Source: Pseudomonas antarctica (GTDB taxonomy: Bacteria > Pseudomonadota > Gammaproteobacteria > Pseudomonadales > Pseudomonadaceae). Taken from it: a stretch of DNA of 64,000 nt. Shown here in pieces: positions 1 through 7,309 of this stretch. The position numbers and the translations under genes were made by a program. The notes below the pieces were generated by a model. That model was not told the DNA's origin. It saw only the letters and a program-made list of their open reading frames with translations, and did not search any database. Where the stretch lies: NCBI RefSeq assembly GCF_900624995.1, contig NZ_UYXQ01000012.1, forward strand, positions 1 to 64,000, read 5' to 3'. Each line of letters begins with the position of its first letter. The first letter of the stretch is position 1.

Positions 1-83
1 ATGACGCAAGAGCACAGCCGAGGCGGTGCACAAGTGTGGCAGACGCTGGGCACCGCCCTGTCTATCAAAGGTAATGGGATCCC

Positions 84-176
84 AATGTGGGAGCGGGCTT
101 GCTCGCGAAGGGGGTGGATCATTTACCCATTAGCTGCCTGACACGCCGCCTTCGCGAGCAAGCCCGCTCCCACATT
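84..176. repeat. REPIN-type inverted repeat pair
   Basis: Two copies of a REP-like unit face each other: the left arm carries gtgggagcgggcttgctcgc and the right arm its near-exact reverse complement, with about 45 bases between. The ends are aatgtggg and cccacatt. The same unit recurs at 10250-10341 and, degenerate, at 23639-23726 and 53885-53952. This is the form of paired REP elements (REPINs) that RAYT transposases mobilise in fluorescent pseudomonads. No RAYT gene lies in this window. Confidence 0.9.
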
Positions 177-214
177 AGATTGAGTTCAGTTTCAAATATC
201 AGGTCGGCTGTCAG

Positions 215-395
215 GCCGCCGTGCTCTTGCTTTTGATCTGCTTTTGATCTTAGGCGCCCCGTAAAACCACGCTGGCCGAACGCAGGCTTTGGCGCGTGGT
301 GGGGCAAGAGCCCTTTGGTTACGTTGGGGCTTTTCCAAAGTGAGCCGCTGTAAGAGCGGAACCCATATCAGCCGTTATCGAAATAACGGATATTC
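215..395. repeat. Putative dispersed intergenic repeat
   Basis: This non-coding segment contains an exact tandem duplication of an 11-mer (gcttttgatct at 229-239 and 240-250), followed by a GC-rich stretch and a small palindromic end (ccgttat...ataacgg, about 374-389). The text resembles a dispersed non-coding repeat I have seen between genes in P. fluorescens-group genomes, often mis-annotated as short hypothetical proteins. That resemblance is from memory; there is no second copy in this window. Confidence 0.4.
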
Positions 396-422
396 ACCCA
401 GCAGCCCCTCAACAACCCGGCG

Positions 423-1058
423 TCAGGCCCTATAGGCCCGCATAAACAACCCCACCACCTCCTGCACATGCGCTTCGGCGGCTTCCTCACTCAGTTGCCC
501 GCCACAGCCATACAGCAAACAGAAATTCGCCGTGCCCTTGAGCAGGCAAAAGAAGTGCTCGGCCGCCGTAAACGGTTTTTCGATGCTCAGGGCGCCGCTC
601 TGGTTGATGCGGCTGAGCAGGCGTTCCATGCCCTGCAGCATGCGCATGGGGCCCGCTTCAAAGAAGATCTGTGAGAGTTTCACGTCCTGATTGCCGGTGG
701 TCATCATCAGGCGATGCAGGTTCACCGACTCCTCACTGTTGATCAGCCGATGGAAGCCCCGTGCGATGTTCAGCAGCACGGTTTCCACGGGCATACCTAC
801 TGGCAACTCAAAATACATCACCGGCAATTGTTCCTCGCACTTCGCCACGACGGCGGCGGTGAACAAGGTCTCTTTGTCGGTGAAGTGGCTGTAGACGGTC
901 AGTTTCGACACGCCGGCCTCAAGGGCCACGGCATCCATGCTGGTGCTGGCGTAGCCATTACTCAAGAACAGGGTTTTCGCTGCTTCGAGGATTGCCTGGC
1001 GTTTTGCCATGTCCTTGGGACGCCCGGGGCTATTGGTGTTTACAGGATTGTCGGACAT
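423..1058 (-). CDS. mexL: TetR-family repressor of the adjacent RND pump (MexL-like)
   Basis: This is a 211-residue TetR/AcrR regulator divergent from an RND efflux operon. The N-terminal helix-turn-helix spans about residues 20-60 (AILEAAKTLF ... GVSKLTVYSHF), followed by a variable ligand-binding domain. I start it at the ATG at 1058 because AAAGGTG lies just upstream and the family HTH begins shortly after; the frame is open much further upstream but that part is antisense to mexJ. In P. aeruginosa MexL (212 residues) represses mexJK and itself from the shared intergenic region. Size, family and divergent arrangement match here, so I infer the same role. The inducer is unknown. Confidence 0.85.
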   Translation of the reverse strand: MSDNPVNTNSPGRPKDMAKRQAILEAAKTLFLSNGYASTSMDAVALEAGVSKLTVYSHFTDKETLFTAAVVAKCEEQLPVMYFELPVGMPVETVLLNIARGFHRLINSEESVNLHRLMMTTGNQDVKLSQIFFEAGPMRMLQGMERLLSRINQSGALSIEKPFTAAEHFFCLLKGTANFCLLYGCGGQLSEEAAEAHVQEVVGLFMRAYRA

Positions 1059-1086
1059 TTTCACCTTTAATACTGGACTGGCGAGT

Positions 1087-1117
1087 TTGGTATTAATAAC
1101 ATACCGGCAAGTATAAT
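1087..1117 (+). promoter_or_regulatory. mexJK promoter with candidate MexL operator
   Basis: The 93-bp divergent gap contains a perfect inverted repeat ggtat-taataac-atacc (1089-1105), the sort of short palindrome TetR repressors bind. A consensus -10 TATAAT sits at 1112-1117, with poor -35 matches (ttggta at 1087 or ggtatt at 1089) inside the palindrome. A repressor bound here would cover the -35 region. The motif is read by eye; binding is inferred. Confidence 0.5.
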
Positions 1118-1151
1118 TATTCCTAGCTCCATTTGCGAAAGGTCCTTCAGC

Positions 1152-2255
1152 ATGCGCAGCACCTTCCTGCCCCTTGCGTTGCCTGTCAGCCTGATCTTCC
1201 TGTTGGCCGCCTGCGGCCATGAAGAAGCGGCTCACACCACCATCCGCCCGGCGATGGTGGTACAACCACAACCCTCGGCGCAGGCGATGGACAGTTTCCC
1301 TGGTGAGGTGCGTGCCCGATATGAGCCGGACCTGGCCTTCCGCATTGGCGGCAAAGTCAGCAAACGCCTGGTGGAGGAGGGCGAACGGGTCAAGGCCAAT
1401 CAGCCGCTGGCCGAACTCGACCCTCAGGACGTGCGCCTGCAACTGGAAGCCACCCGTGCCCAGGTGGCCGCCGCCGAAGCCAACCTGAGCCTTGTGCGCG
1501 CCGAGCGTGATCGTTACAAGACCCTGATGGACCGTCAGATGGTCAGCCGTTCCCAGTACGACAATTCCGAAAACCTCTACCGATCCGGTGAGGCACGCCT
1601 GAAGCAGGTCAAGGCCGAGTTCGACGTGTCCAGCAACCAGGCGGGCTACGCTGTGCTGCGCGCGCCCCAAGACGGTGTGGTCGCCAAACGTGCGGTGGAA
1701 GTCGGCCAAGTGGTGTCCGCTGGCCAGACCGTATTCACCTTGGCCACCGATGGCGAGCGTGAAGTGCTGATCAGCCTGCCGGAGCAAGGCTTCGGTCGGT
1801 TCAAGATCGGCCAGCCGGTGTCGGTCGAATTATGGAGCCAGCCCGACCAGCGTTTTGCCGGGCGCATTCGTGAGCTGTCGCCCGCCGCCGATCCAAAATC
1901 CCGCACTTTCGCCGCCCGCGTCGCGTTTACCGGCGGCAAAGTCCCGGCTGAACTGGGCCAAAGCGCCCGCGTATTCGTACAGGCTGACGGCGTTATTACT
2001 CTGTCGGTGCCGCTGTCAGCACTGAGTGCGGAGAATGGTGCGCCCTACGTCTGGCGGGTGCAGCCGGACAACACGCTCAAGCGCACTCCGGTACGCATCG
2101 GCGCCTTTGGCGAAAAAACCGTACCGGTACTGGAGGGCCTGGCTCCCAGCGACTGGGTGATTGCAGCCGGTGTGCATGTGCTCCATGAGGGCCAGCAAGT
2201 GCGCCCGGTGGATCGCTCCAACCGCGTAGTGAATCTGGCGGCCAACAAGGAGTAG
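1152..2255 (+). CDS. mexJ: RND efflux periplasmic adaptor subunit (MexJ-like)
   Basis: This 367-residue membrane-fusion protein links an inner-membrane RND pump to an outer-membrane channel. It starts with a lipoprotein signal peptide ending in LLAAC, so Cys21 is the predicted lipidated residue. A lipoyl/hairpin region follows (about residues 60-180, with a coiled-coil hairpin around 90-150), then beta-barrel and membrane-proximal domains. It is followed 6 bases later by the RND gene, so the two are co-transcribed. The length equals that of P. aeruginosa MexJ. No outer-membrane factor gene is present, as for mexJK, whose product borrows OprM or OpmH elsewhere on the chromosome. Confidence 0.88.
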   Translation: MRSTFLPLALPVSLIFLLAACGHEEAAHTTIRPAMVVQPQPSAQAMDSFPGEVRARYEPDLAFRIGGKVSKRLVEEGERVKANQPLAELDPQDVRLQLEATRAQVAAAEANLSLVRAERDRYKTLMDRQMVSRSQYDNSENLYRSGEARLKQVKAEFDVSSNQAGYAVLRAPQDGVVAKRAVEVGQVVSAGQTVFTLATDGEREVLISLPEQGFGRFKIGQPVSVELWSQPDQRFAGRIRELSPAADPKSRTFAARVAFTGGKVPAELGQSARVFVQADGVITLSVPLSALSAENGAPYVWRVQPDNTLKRTPVRIGAFGEKTVPVLEGLAPSDWVIAAGVHVLHEGQQVRPVDRSNRVVNLAANKE

Positions 2256-2261
2256 TCCCCG

Positions 2262-5200
2262 ATGGGTTTCAATCTTTCCGAATGGGCGTTGCGTAATCGC
2301 CAGATCGTACTGTTCCTGATGATCCTTCTGGCGGTGGTCGGCACTCTGTCTTACACCAAGCTGGGGCAAAGCGAGGACCCACCATTCACGTTCAAGGCCA
2401 TGGTGATCAAGACCAATTGGCCCGGGGCCACGGCCCAGGAAGTCTCGCGGCAGGTTACCGAGCGCGTCGAGAAAAAACTCATGGAGACCGGCGACTATGA
2501 GCGCATCGTCTCCTTCTCACGTCCCGGTGAATCCCAGGTCACTTTTATAGCCCGCGATTCGATGCACTCCGCGCAGATTCCCGACTTGTGGTATCAGGTG
2601 CGCAAGAAGATCAGCGACATTCGCCAGACCTTGCCGCCGAATATTCAGGGGCCGTTTTTCAACGATGAATTTGGCACCACCTTCGGCAATATCTATGCCC
2701 TGACGGGTGAAGGTTTCGATTACGCGGTGCTCAAGGACTACGCCGACCGCATCCAGATTCAACTGCAACGCGTGCCGGATGTGGGCAAGGTCGAGCTGCT
2801 TGGCCTACAGGACGAGAAGATCTGGATCGAACTGTCCAACCTCAAGCTCGCCACCCTCGGCCTGCCATTGGCCGCTGTACAGCAGGCCTTGCAGGAGCAG
2901 AACGCGGTCTCTACCGCCGGCTTCTTCGAAACCCCGACCGAGCGTGTGCAACTGCGCGTCTCGGGTAACTTCAAGACGGTGGAGGAAATTCGCAACTTCC
3001 CGATTCGTGTAGGTGACCGCACCTTCCGCATTGGCGACGTGGCCGATATCCACCGTGGCTTCAACGACCCACCGGCACCCCGGATGCGCTACATGGGCGC
3101 GGACGCTATTGGCCTGGCCGTGGCCATGCGTGATGGCGGCGACATTCTGGTACTGGGCAAGGCCCTAGAAGGTGAATTCGCACGTCTGCAGAAGAACCTT
3201 CCAGCAGGCATGGAGCTGCGCAAGGTGTCGGACCAACCCGCAGCGGTGAAAACCAGCGTCGGCGAATTCGTTCAGGTACTCGCCGAGGCGCTGGCCATCG
3301 TCTTGCTGGTGAGTTTCTTCTCCCTTGGCGTACGCACCGGCATGGTCGTGGCCCTGGCGATACCGCTGGTGTTGGCGATGACCTTTGCCACCATGTATTA
3401 CCTTGGCATCGGCTTGCACAAGATTTCACTCGGCGCGTTGGTCTTGGCCCTCGGCTTGCTGGTGGACGATGCGATCATCGCCGTGGAAATGATGGCGATC
3501 AAAATGGAGCAGGGCTACGACCGGCTCAAAGCCGCTAGCTTCGCCTGGACCAGCACCGCGTTCCCGATGCTCACCGGCACGTTGATTACGGCGGCGGGTT
3601 TCCTGCCGATTGCCACCGCGCAATCGAGCACCGGTGAATACACCCGCTCAATCTTTCAGGTGGTGACCATCGCATTGTTGGCGTCCTGGGTTGCCGCCGT
3701 GGTGTTTGTGCCGTACTTGGGAGAAAAGCTCCTACCGGATTTGGCGAAGATTCACGCTGCCAAACATGGCACCGATGGTCCCGATCCCTACGGCACGCCT
3801 TTCTATCAGCGCGTAAGACGTCTGGTTGAATGGTGTGTGCGTCGGCGCAAAACCGTGATCGTGCTGACCTTGTTGCTGTTTATCGGCTCGGTTGCGCTGT
3901 TCCGCTTTGTGCCGCAACAGTTCTTCCCGGCCTCCGGGCGACTGGAGTTGATGGTCGACCTCAAACTGGCGGAAGGCGCCTCCCTGAGCAATACCGCCGA
4001 GCAGGTCAAGCACCTGGAAGCTTTGCTTAAGGCACACGCCGGCATCGACAACTATGTGGCCTATGTCGGCACCGGCTCGCCGCGCTTCTACCTGCCGCTG
4101 GACCAGCAACTGCCGGCCGCCAGCTTCGCGCAATTTGTGGTGCTGGCGAAGACCATCGAAGAGCGCGAAAGCCTGCGCACGTGGCTGATTGAAACCCTGA
4201 ATGAACAATTCCCCGAGCTGCGTTCGCGGGTTACCCGCCTGGAGAACGGTCCGCCTGTGGGTTACCCAGTACAGTTTCGCGTGACTGGCGAACACATCGA
4301 AGAAGTCCGCGCCTTGGCGCGCAAGGTGGCGGCCAAGGTTCGCGAAAATACCCACGTGGTCAACGTGCACCTGGATTGGGAAGAACCAAGCAAGATCGTC
4401 TACCTCAATATTGACCAGGACCGCGCGCGCGCGCTGGGCGTGAGCACGGCCAATCTGTCGAAATTCCTGCAGAGTTCACTCACCGGTTCCAGCGTCAGCC
4501 AGTACCGCGAGGACAACGAGTTGATCGAGATCCTTCTGCGCGGCACCGTGCATGAACGCACCGAATTGTCGTTGTTGCCGAGCCTTGCCGTACCCACAGA
4601 TAACGGCAGAAGTGTCGCGCTGTCGCAGATTGCGACCCTCGAATATGGCTTTGAAGAGGGCATTATCTGGCACCGTAACCGCCTGCCGACCGTAACCGTA
4701 CGCGCCGATATTTACGGCAAGGAGCAACCGGCGACACTGGTCCAGCAAATCCTGCCGACCCTCGAAGGCGTACGCGCCGAACTGCCGGATGGTTACTTGT
4801 TGGAAGTCGGCGGCACCGTCGAAGATTCCGCACGTGGTCAGAACTCGGTCAAGGCCGGTGTGCCACTGTTTATCGTGGTGGTGTTGACGTTGTTGATGCT
4901 GCAACTGCGCAGCTTCTCACGCACTGCGATGGTGTTTCTCACGGCGCCCCTGGGCCTGATCGGCGTGACCTTGTTTCTGTTGGTCTTCCGCCAACCCTTC
5001 GGCTTCGTCGCCATGCTCGGGACCATCGCCTTGTCGGGGATGATCATGCGTAACTCGGTGATCCTCGTGGACCAGATAGAACAAGACATCAAGGCCGGCC
5101 TGGCGCCGTGGCAAGCAATCATTGAAGCGACTGTGAGACGCTTCCGCCCGATTGTGCTGACAGCCCTGGCGGCGGTGCTGGCGATGATCCCACTGTCACG

Positions 5201-5327
5201 CAGCGTGTTCTTCGGGCCGATGGCCGTGGCGATCATGGGCGGGTTGATTGTGGCGACGGCGTTGACCCTGTTGTTCCTGCCGGCGCTGTATGCGGCGTGG
5301 TTCCGGGTCAAAAAGGACGCGCGATAG
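2262..5327 (+). CDS. mexK: RND efflux transporter (MexK-like)
   Basis: This 1021-residue resistance-nodulation-division pump has the family layout: an N-terminal transmembrane helix (about residues 12-30), a large periplasmic loop, a block of helices from about 335 to 560, a second periplasmic loop and a final helix block from about 855. The TM4 proton-relay pair appears as LLVDDAII near residue 400. It should export amphiphilic compounds by proton antiport with the adaptor encoded just upstream. Position beside a TetR repressor and the adaptor favours MexK over other pumps; the exact substrates cannot be read from sequence. I see no terminator directly after the stop. Confidence 0.9.
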   Translation: MGFNLSEWALRNRQIVLFLMILLAVVGTLSYTKLGQSEDPPFTFKAMVIKTNWPGATAQEVSRQVTERVEKKLMETGDYERIVSFSRPGESQVTFIARDSMHSAQIPDLWYQVRKKISDIRQTLPPNIQGPFFNDEFGTTFGNIYALTGEGFDYAVLKDYADRIQIQLQRVPDVGKVELLGLQDEKIWIELSNLKLATLGLPLAAVQQALQEQNAVSTAGFFETPTERVQLRVSGNFKTVEEIRNFPIRVGDRTFRIGDVADIHRGFNDPPAPRMRYMGADAIGLAVAMRDGGDILVLGKALEGEFARLQKNLPAGMELRKVSDQPAAVKTSVGEFVQVLAEALAIVLLVSFFSLGVRTGMVVALAIPLVLAMTFATMYYLGIGLHKISLGALVLALGLLVDDAIIAVEMMAIKMEQGYDRLKAASFAWTSTAFPMLTGTLITAAGFLPIATAQSSTGEYTRSIFQVVTIALLASWVAAVVFVPYLGEKLLPDLAKIHAAKHGTDGPDPYGTPFYQRVRRLVEWCVRRRKTVIVLTLLLFIGSVALFRFVPQQFFPASGRLELMVDLKLAEGASLSNTAEQVKHLEALLKAHAGIDNYVAYVGTGSPRFYLPLDQQLPAASFAQFVVLAKTIEERESLRTWLIETLNEQFPELRSRVTRLENGPPVGYPVQFRVTGEHIEEVRALARKVAAKVRENTHVVNVHLDWEEPSKIVYLNIDQDRARALGVSTANLSKFLQSSLTGSSVSQYREDNELIEILLRGTVHERTELSLLPSLAVPTDNGRSVALSQIATLEYGFEEGIIWHRNRLPTVTVRADIYGKEQPATLVQQILPTLEGVRAELPDGYLLEVGGTVEDSARGQNSVKAGVPLFIVVVLTLLMLQLRSFSRTAMVFLTAPLGLIGVTLFLLVFRQPFGFVAMLGTIALSGMIMRNSVILVDQIEQDIKAGLAPWQAIIEATVRRFRPIVLTALAAVLAMIPLSRSVFFGPMAVAIMGGLIVATALTLLFLPALYAAWFRVKKDAR

Positions 5328-5744
5328 TTTAGGTCGGGAGATGGGACGGTGCTCAGATGAGGGCAGAAGGCGTGGGAAAAGCCTGAAATCCGCTGACGGC
5401 TGTTAACGCCTCAATAGCGCCCACGTGCTGGCGTGGGGAGGATTCCGGTAGCGGCGACCTCGATCGTGCTGGGCACCCGTTTCGAAGGGGGTCACAAGGC
5501 ATGGCTGGCACCGTTGAAGATTAACCGCGCGACGTCCCTGACGATCTGCTGTTTCGCCACGCTCATGATAGAGCGATTGGCGGACTCGGTTATTTATTGA
5601 TTTACATGCTGACTCAAAGCGGCCTCGGTTCATCTGGAACGATCGACTTTTTTACTCCACTCAGAATTGCCTGATGGACAGGCGCAGGTTTCGGCTTTGC
5701 CTTTTGGCGGTCGTGCCTATTTCAATGAGTTTATGGAGTATTAC
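5328..5744. other. 417-base gap without a supported gene
   Basis: Between mexK and the small protein at 5745 I find no frame with a credible ribosome-binding site or recognisable product. The frames present on both strands are short. The second half (from about 5570) is visibly more AT-rich than neighbouring genes. It may hold the promoter of the downstream small gene, but no clear -35/-10 pair stands out. Confidence 0.5.
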
Positions 5745-6065
5745 ATGTCGTTTTTTAATGCCGTTGCTGCTTTCAAAGGTGCATTTCTGGGGACGCTGGT
5801 GGGCAACAAATTGCCTTGTAACGAGAGTGGGAACATTAGGCCGCAGCGGCCAGTGTATGGGCAAACCAGTCATCACCAGACCACCAGGCCGATCTACGCT
5901 AAACCGCAGCCACAGACTTACCCGATTTGTGAGCAGACCGTTGATTGTCATTCCCACACCGCCCGGCCGGGCTACACCAACTCGCATCCACAGCCACGAC
6001 CACAGGCTTACCCGACCTGTGAGCAGCCAGTGCTTTGCCGGCCTTTGTATCCGATGTATCGTTGA
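5745..6065 (+). CDS. Unrecognised 106-residue Cys/His/Pro-rich protein with an internal repeat
   Basis: I do not recognise this protein. The start at 5745 is preceded by GGAG at about six bases spacing. The N-terminus is hydrophobic to amphipathic (FFNAVAAFKGAFLGTLVGNK), and the rest is rich in Pro, Gln, His and Tyr. Two imperfect copies of a segment occur: QPQTYPICEQTVDC and PRPQAYPTCEQPVLC, each with a C-x5-C pair. The cysteines and histidines could bind metal, but that is speculation. A competing, longer frame (5674-6081) overlaps it and lacks a ribosome-binding site. It stands alone between mexK and a convergent gene, in a less GC-rich stretch. Whether it is translated is not certain. Confidence 0.5.
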   Translation: MSFFNAVAAFKGAFLGTLVGNKLPCNESGNIRPQRPVYGQTSHHQTTRPIYAKPQPQTYPICEQTVDCHSHTARPGYTNSHPQPRPQAYPTCEQPVLCRPLYPMYR

Positions 6066-6091
6066 GTCGCTAGGCTGCTAGCGTAAGACAG

Positions 6092-6123
6092 CTGCACCCA
6101 GGCCCGTACTGACCTGGGTGCAG
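6092..6123. terminator. Hairpin between convergent genes
   Basis: A perfect 11-bp stem (ctgcacccagg / cctgggtgcag) with a 10-base loop lies between the small protein gene and the convergent DUF4197 gene. It has no strong T-run on either side, so it is a probable but not classical bidirectional terminator. Confidence 0.6.
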
Positions 6124-6146
6124 TGAGTGAGGATGATTCTTAGGGT

Positions 6147-6836
6147 TTACAGCGCGCCAAACACCTTCTTCGCCAAGCTGGTGGCCGCAGCCGCCGGGTT
6201 CTTGCGAATGGTTTCTTCCTGCTGCGCGATCATCTTGAACAAGCCGTCCAGCGCCTGTTCGGTCACGTAGCTTTCGACGTTGGCACTTTTGGCATCAACC
6301 GCGCCAAACGCTGCCGCCTTGCCGGCCAAAGCGTTGTACTGCTGGGCGACGCCGACCTTATCGGTGGCGGCCTTGACGATCGGCAGGAACTTGGCCCGGA
6401 TCTCTTCGCGGCTGCTTTTGTTCAGGTATTGCGTAGCAGAGTCCTGGCCACCGGTGAGGATGCCCTTGGCGTCGGTCACACTCATGTTTTTCACCGCATT
6501 GACCAGGATCGGCTGAGCCTGGGTCACGGCGGTTTCTGCCGCTTTGTTCATGCTGGTTTCCAGTTGCGTGACCTGATCACCCATGCCGAACATTTTCAGT
6601 TTGTCGGCGACTTTGCCCAGCTTGCCGGGCAGGCCGATTTTCACTTCGGGGTTATTGCTGAAGCCACCGGGTTTGCCCAGTTGTTTCACGGCGATCTGTG
6701 CGCCTTGGGTCAGTGCATCCTTGAGGCCGCCGCTGGCGTCTCCTTGGGACAGGCTGCCAAGGTCCAGGGCCATGGCGTTGGCACCGAACAACAGGCCGGC
6801 GCACAGGGCAGTGAGGCGAAGGGAGTTACGGAGCAT
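6147..6836 (-). CDS. DUF4197-family exported protein
   Basis: This 229-residue protein has a Sec signal peptide (first about 23 residues, ending ANAMA) and then an all-helical DUF4197 region covering most of the mature chain, with the family-typical pattern of a GLKDAL segment near the mature N-terminus, a central KSSREEI segment and a C-terminal ALDGLF segment. It is probably periplasmic. The molecular function of the family is not established. It is 26 bases upstream of nothing on its own strand except the preceding YbaY-like gene, so the two may be co-transcribed. Confidence 0.85.
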   Translation of the reverse strand: MLRNSLRLTALCAGLLFGANAMALDLGSLSQGDASGGLKDALTQGAQIAVKQLGKPGGFSNNPEVKIGLPGKLGKVADKLKMFGMGDQVTQLETSMNKAAETAVTQAQPILVNAVKNMSVTDAKGILTGGQDSATQYLNKSSREEIRAKFLPIVKAATDKVGVAQQYNALAGKAAAFGAVDAKSANVESYVTEQALDGLFKMIAQQEETIRKNPAAAATSLAKKVFGAL

Positions 6837-6862
6837 GAGCGCTTCCTTTATAAATGGAGTGA

Positions 6863-7258
6863 TCAGTGTGCGACCGCATCAACCCGCAGGCGCAGCGGTT
6901 GTGGGTCTTGGCCGTTGAGCTGCACAGCGTTTCGTTCGGTAGTGATAAACAGTAGCTTGCCATCCAGCTCGATGCGAGCGCTCACCGAGTACGTGTGGCC
7001 GGGCTTGATCTGGGCCGGGTCGTAACTCAGGTGAAACGGCAGTGGCACCTGGCCTTTGACCGGGCCTTTTTGTTCGGCGAGGGTCACGGCCGGTGCGTCC
7101 ATCAAGGACACATCCTGCAGGCTGACGCTCAAAGTCGCGGCAGGCGGCAGCGCGATGCGTTGCAGGTAAAACACTTCGCCGTCGAGGCTGGCTTTCGGGG
7201 TCATGGATTGGCAGGCTCCGAGCAGGGCGGTCAGGCCCAGGAGAATGATCTTCTTCAT
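6863..7258 (-). CDS. YbaY-family lipoprotein
   Basis: This 131-residue protein has a short lipoprotein signal peptide ending LLGAC (Cys16 lipidated) and one beta-sandwich domain of the YbaY/YscW type (about residues 25-125). Related domains are found in E. coli YbaY and the type III secretion pilot YscW, but no secretion genes are nearby, so I do not infer a secretion role. AAGGAG lies a few bases upstream of the ATG. It sits 51 bases downstream of plsB and 26 bases upstream of the DUF4197 gene, all on the minus strand. Confidence 0.85.
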   Translation of the reverse strand: MKKIILLGLTALLGACQSMTPKASLDGEVFYLQRIALPPAATLSVSLQDVSLMDAPAVTLAEQKGPVKGQVPLPFHLSYDPAQIKPGHTYSVSARIELDGKLLFITTERNAVQLNGQDPQPLRLRVDAVAH

Positions 7259-7309
7259 GGTACAGCTCCTTTTTAACGGCGCCGGAAACTGCCCGACGCC
7301 TCATTCAAT

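Larger units (their letters stand above)
1..422. other. Intergenic edge region without a supported gene
   Basis: No reading frame here looks like a real gene. A frame open from base 1 ends inside the first inverted repeat and has no recognisable family. The stretch is made up of a paired inverted repeat (84-176) and a second dispersed-repeat-like segment (about 215-395) listed separately. The gene left of the window may end just before or within the first 80 bases, but I cannot identify it. Confidence 0.6.

Noticed and set aside
119..307. A 62-codon minus-strand frame at the left edge
   Set aside because: It lies within the two intergenic repeats and reads through the REP arm, so it is a repeat-derived frame, not a gene.
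5674..6081. An overlapping frame of 135 codons in the gap after mexK, with a signal-peptide-like start
   Set aside because: It has no Shine-Dalgarno sequence, and the overlapping frame from 5745 has one plus an internal protein repeat.
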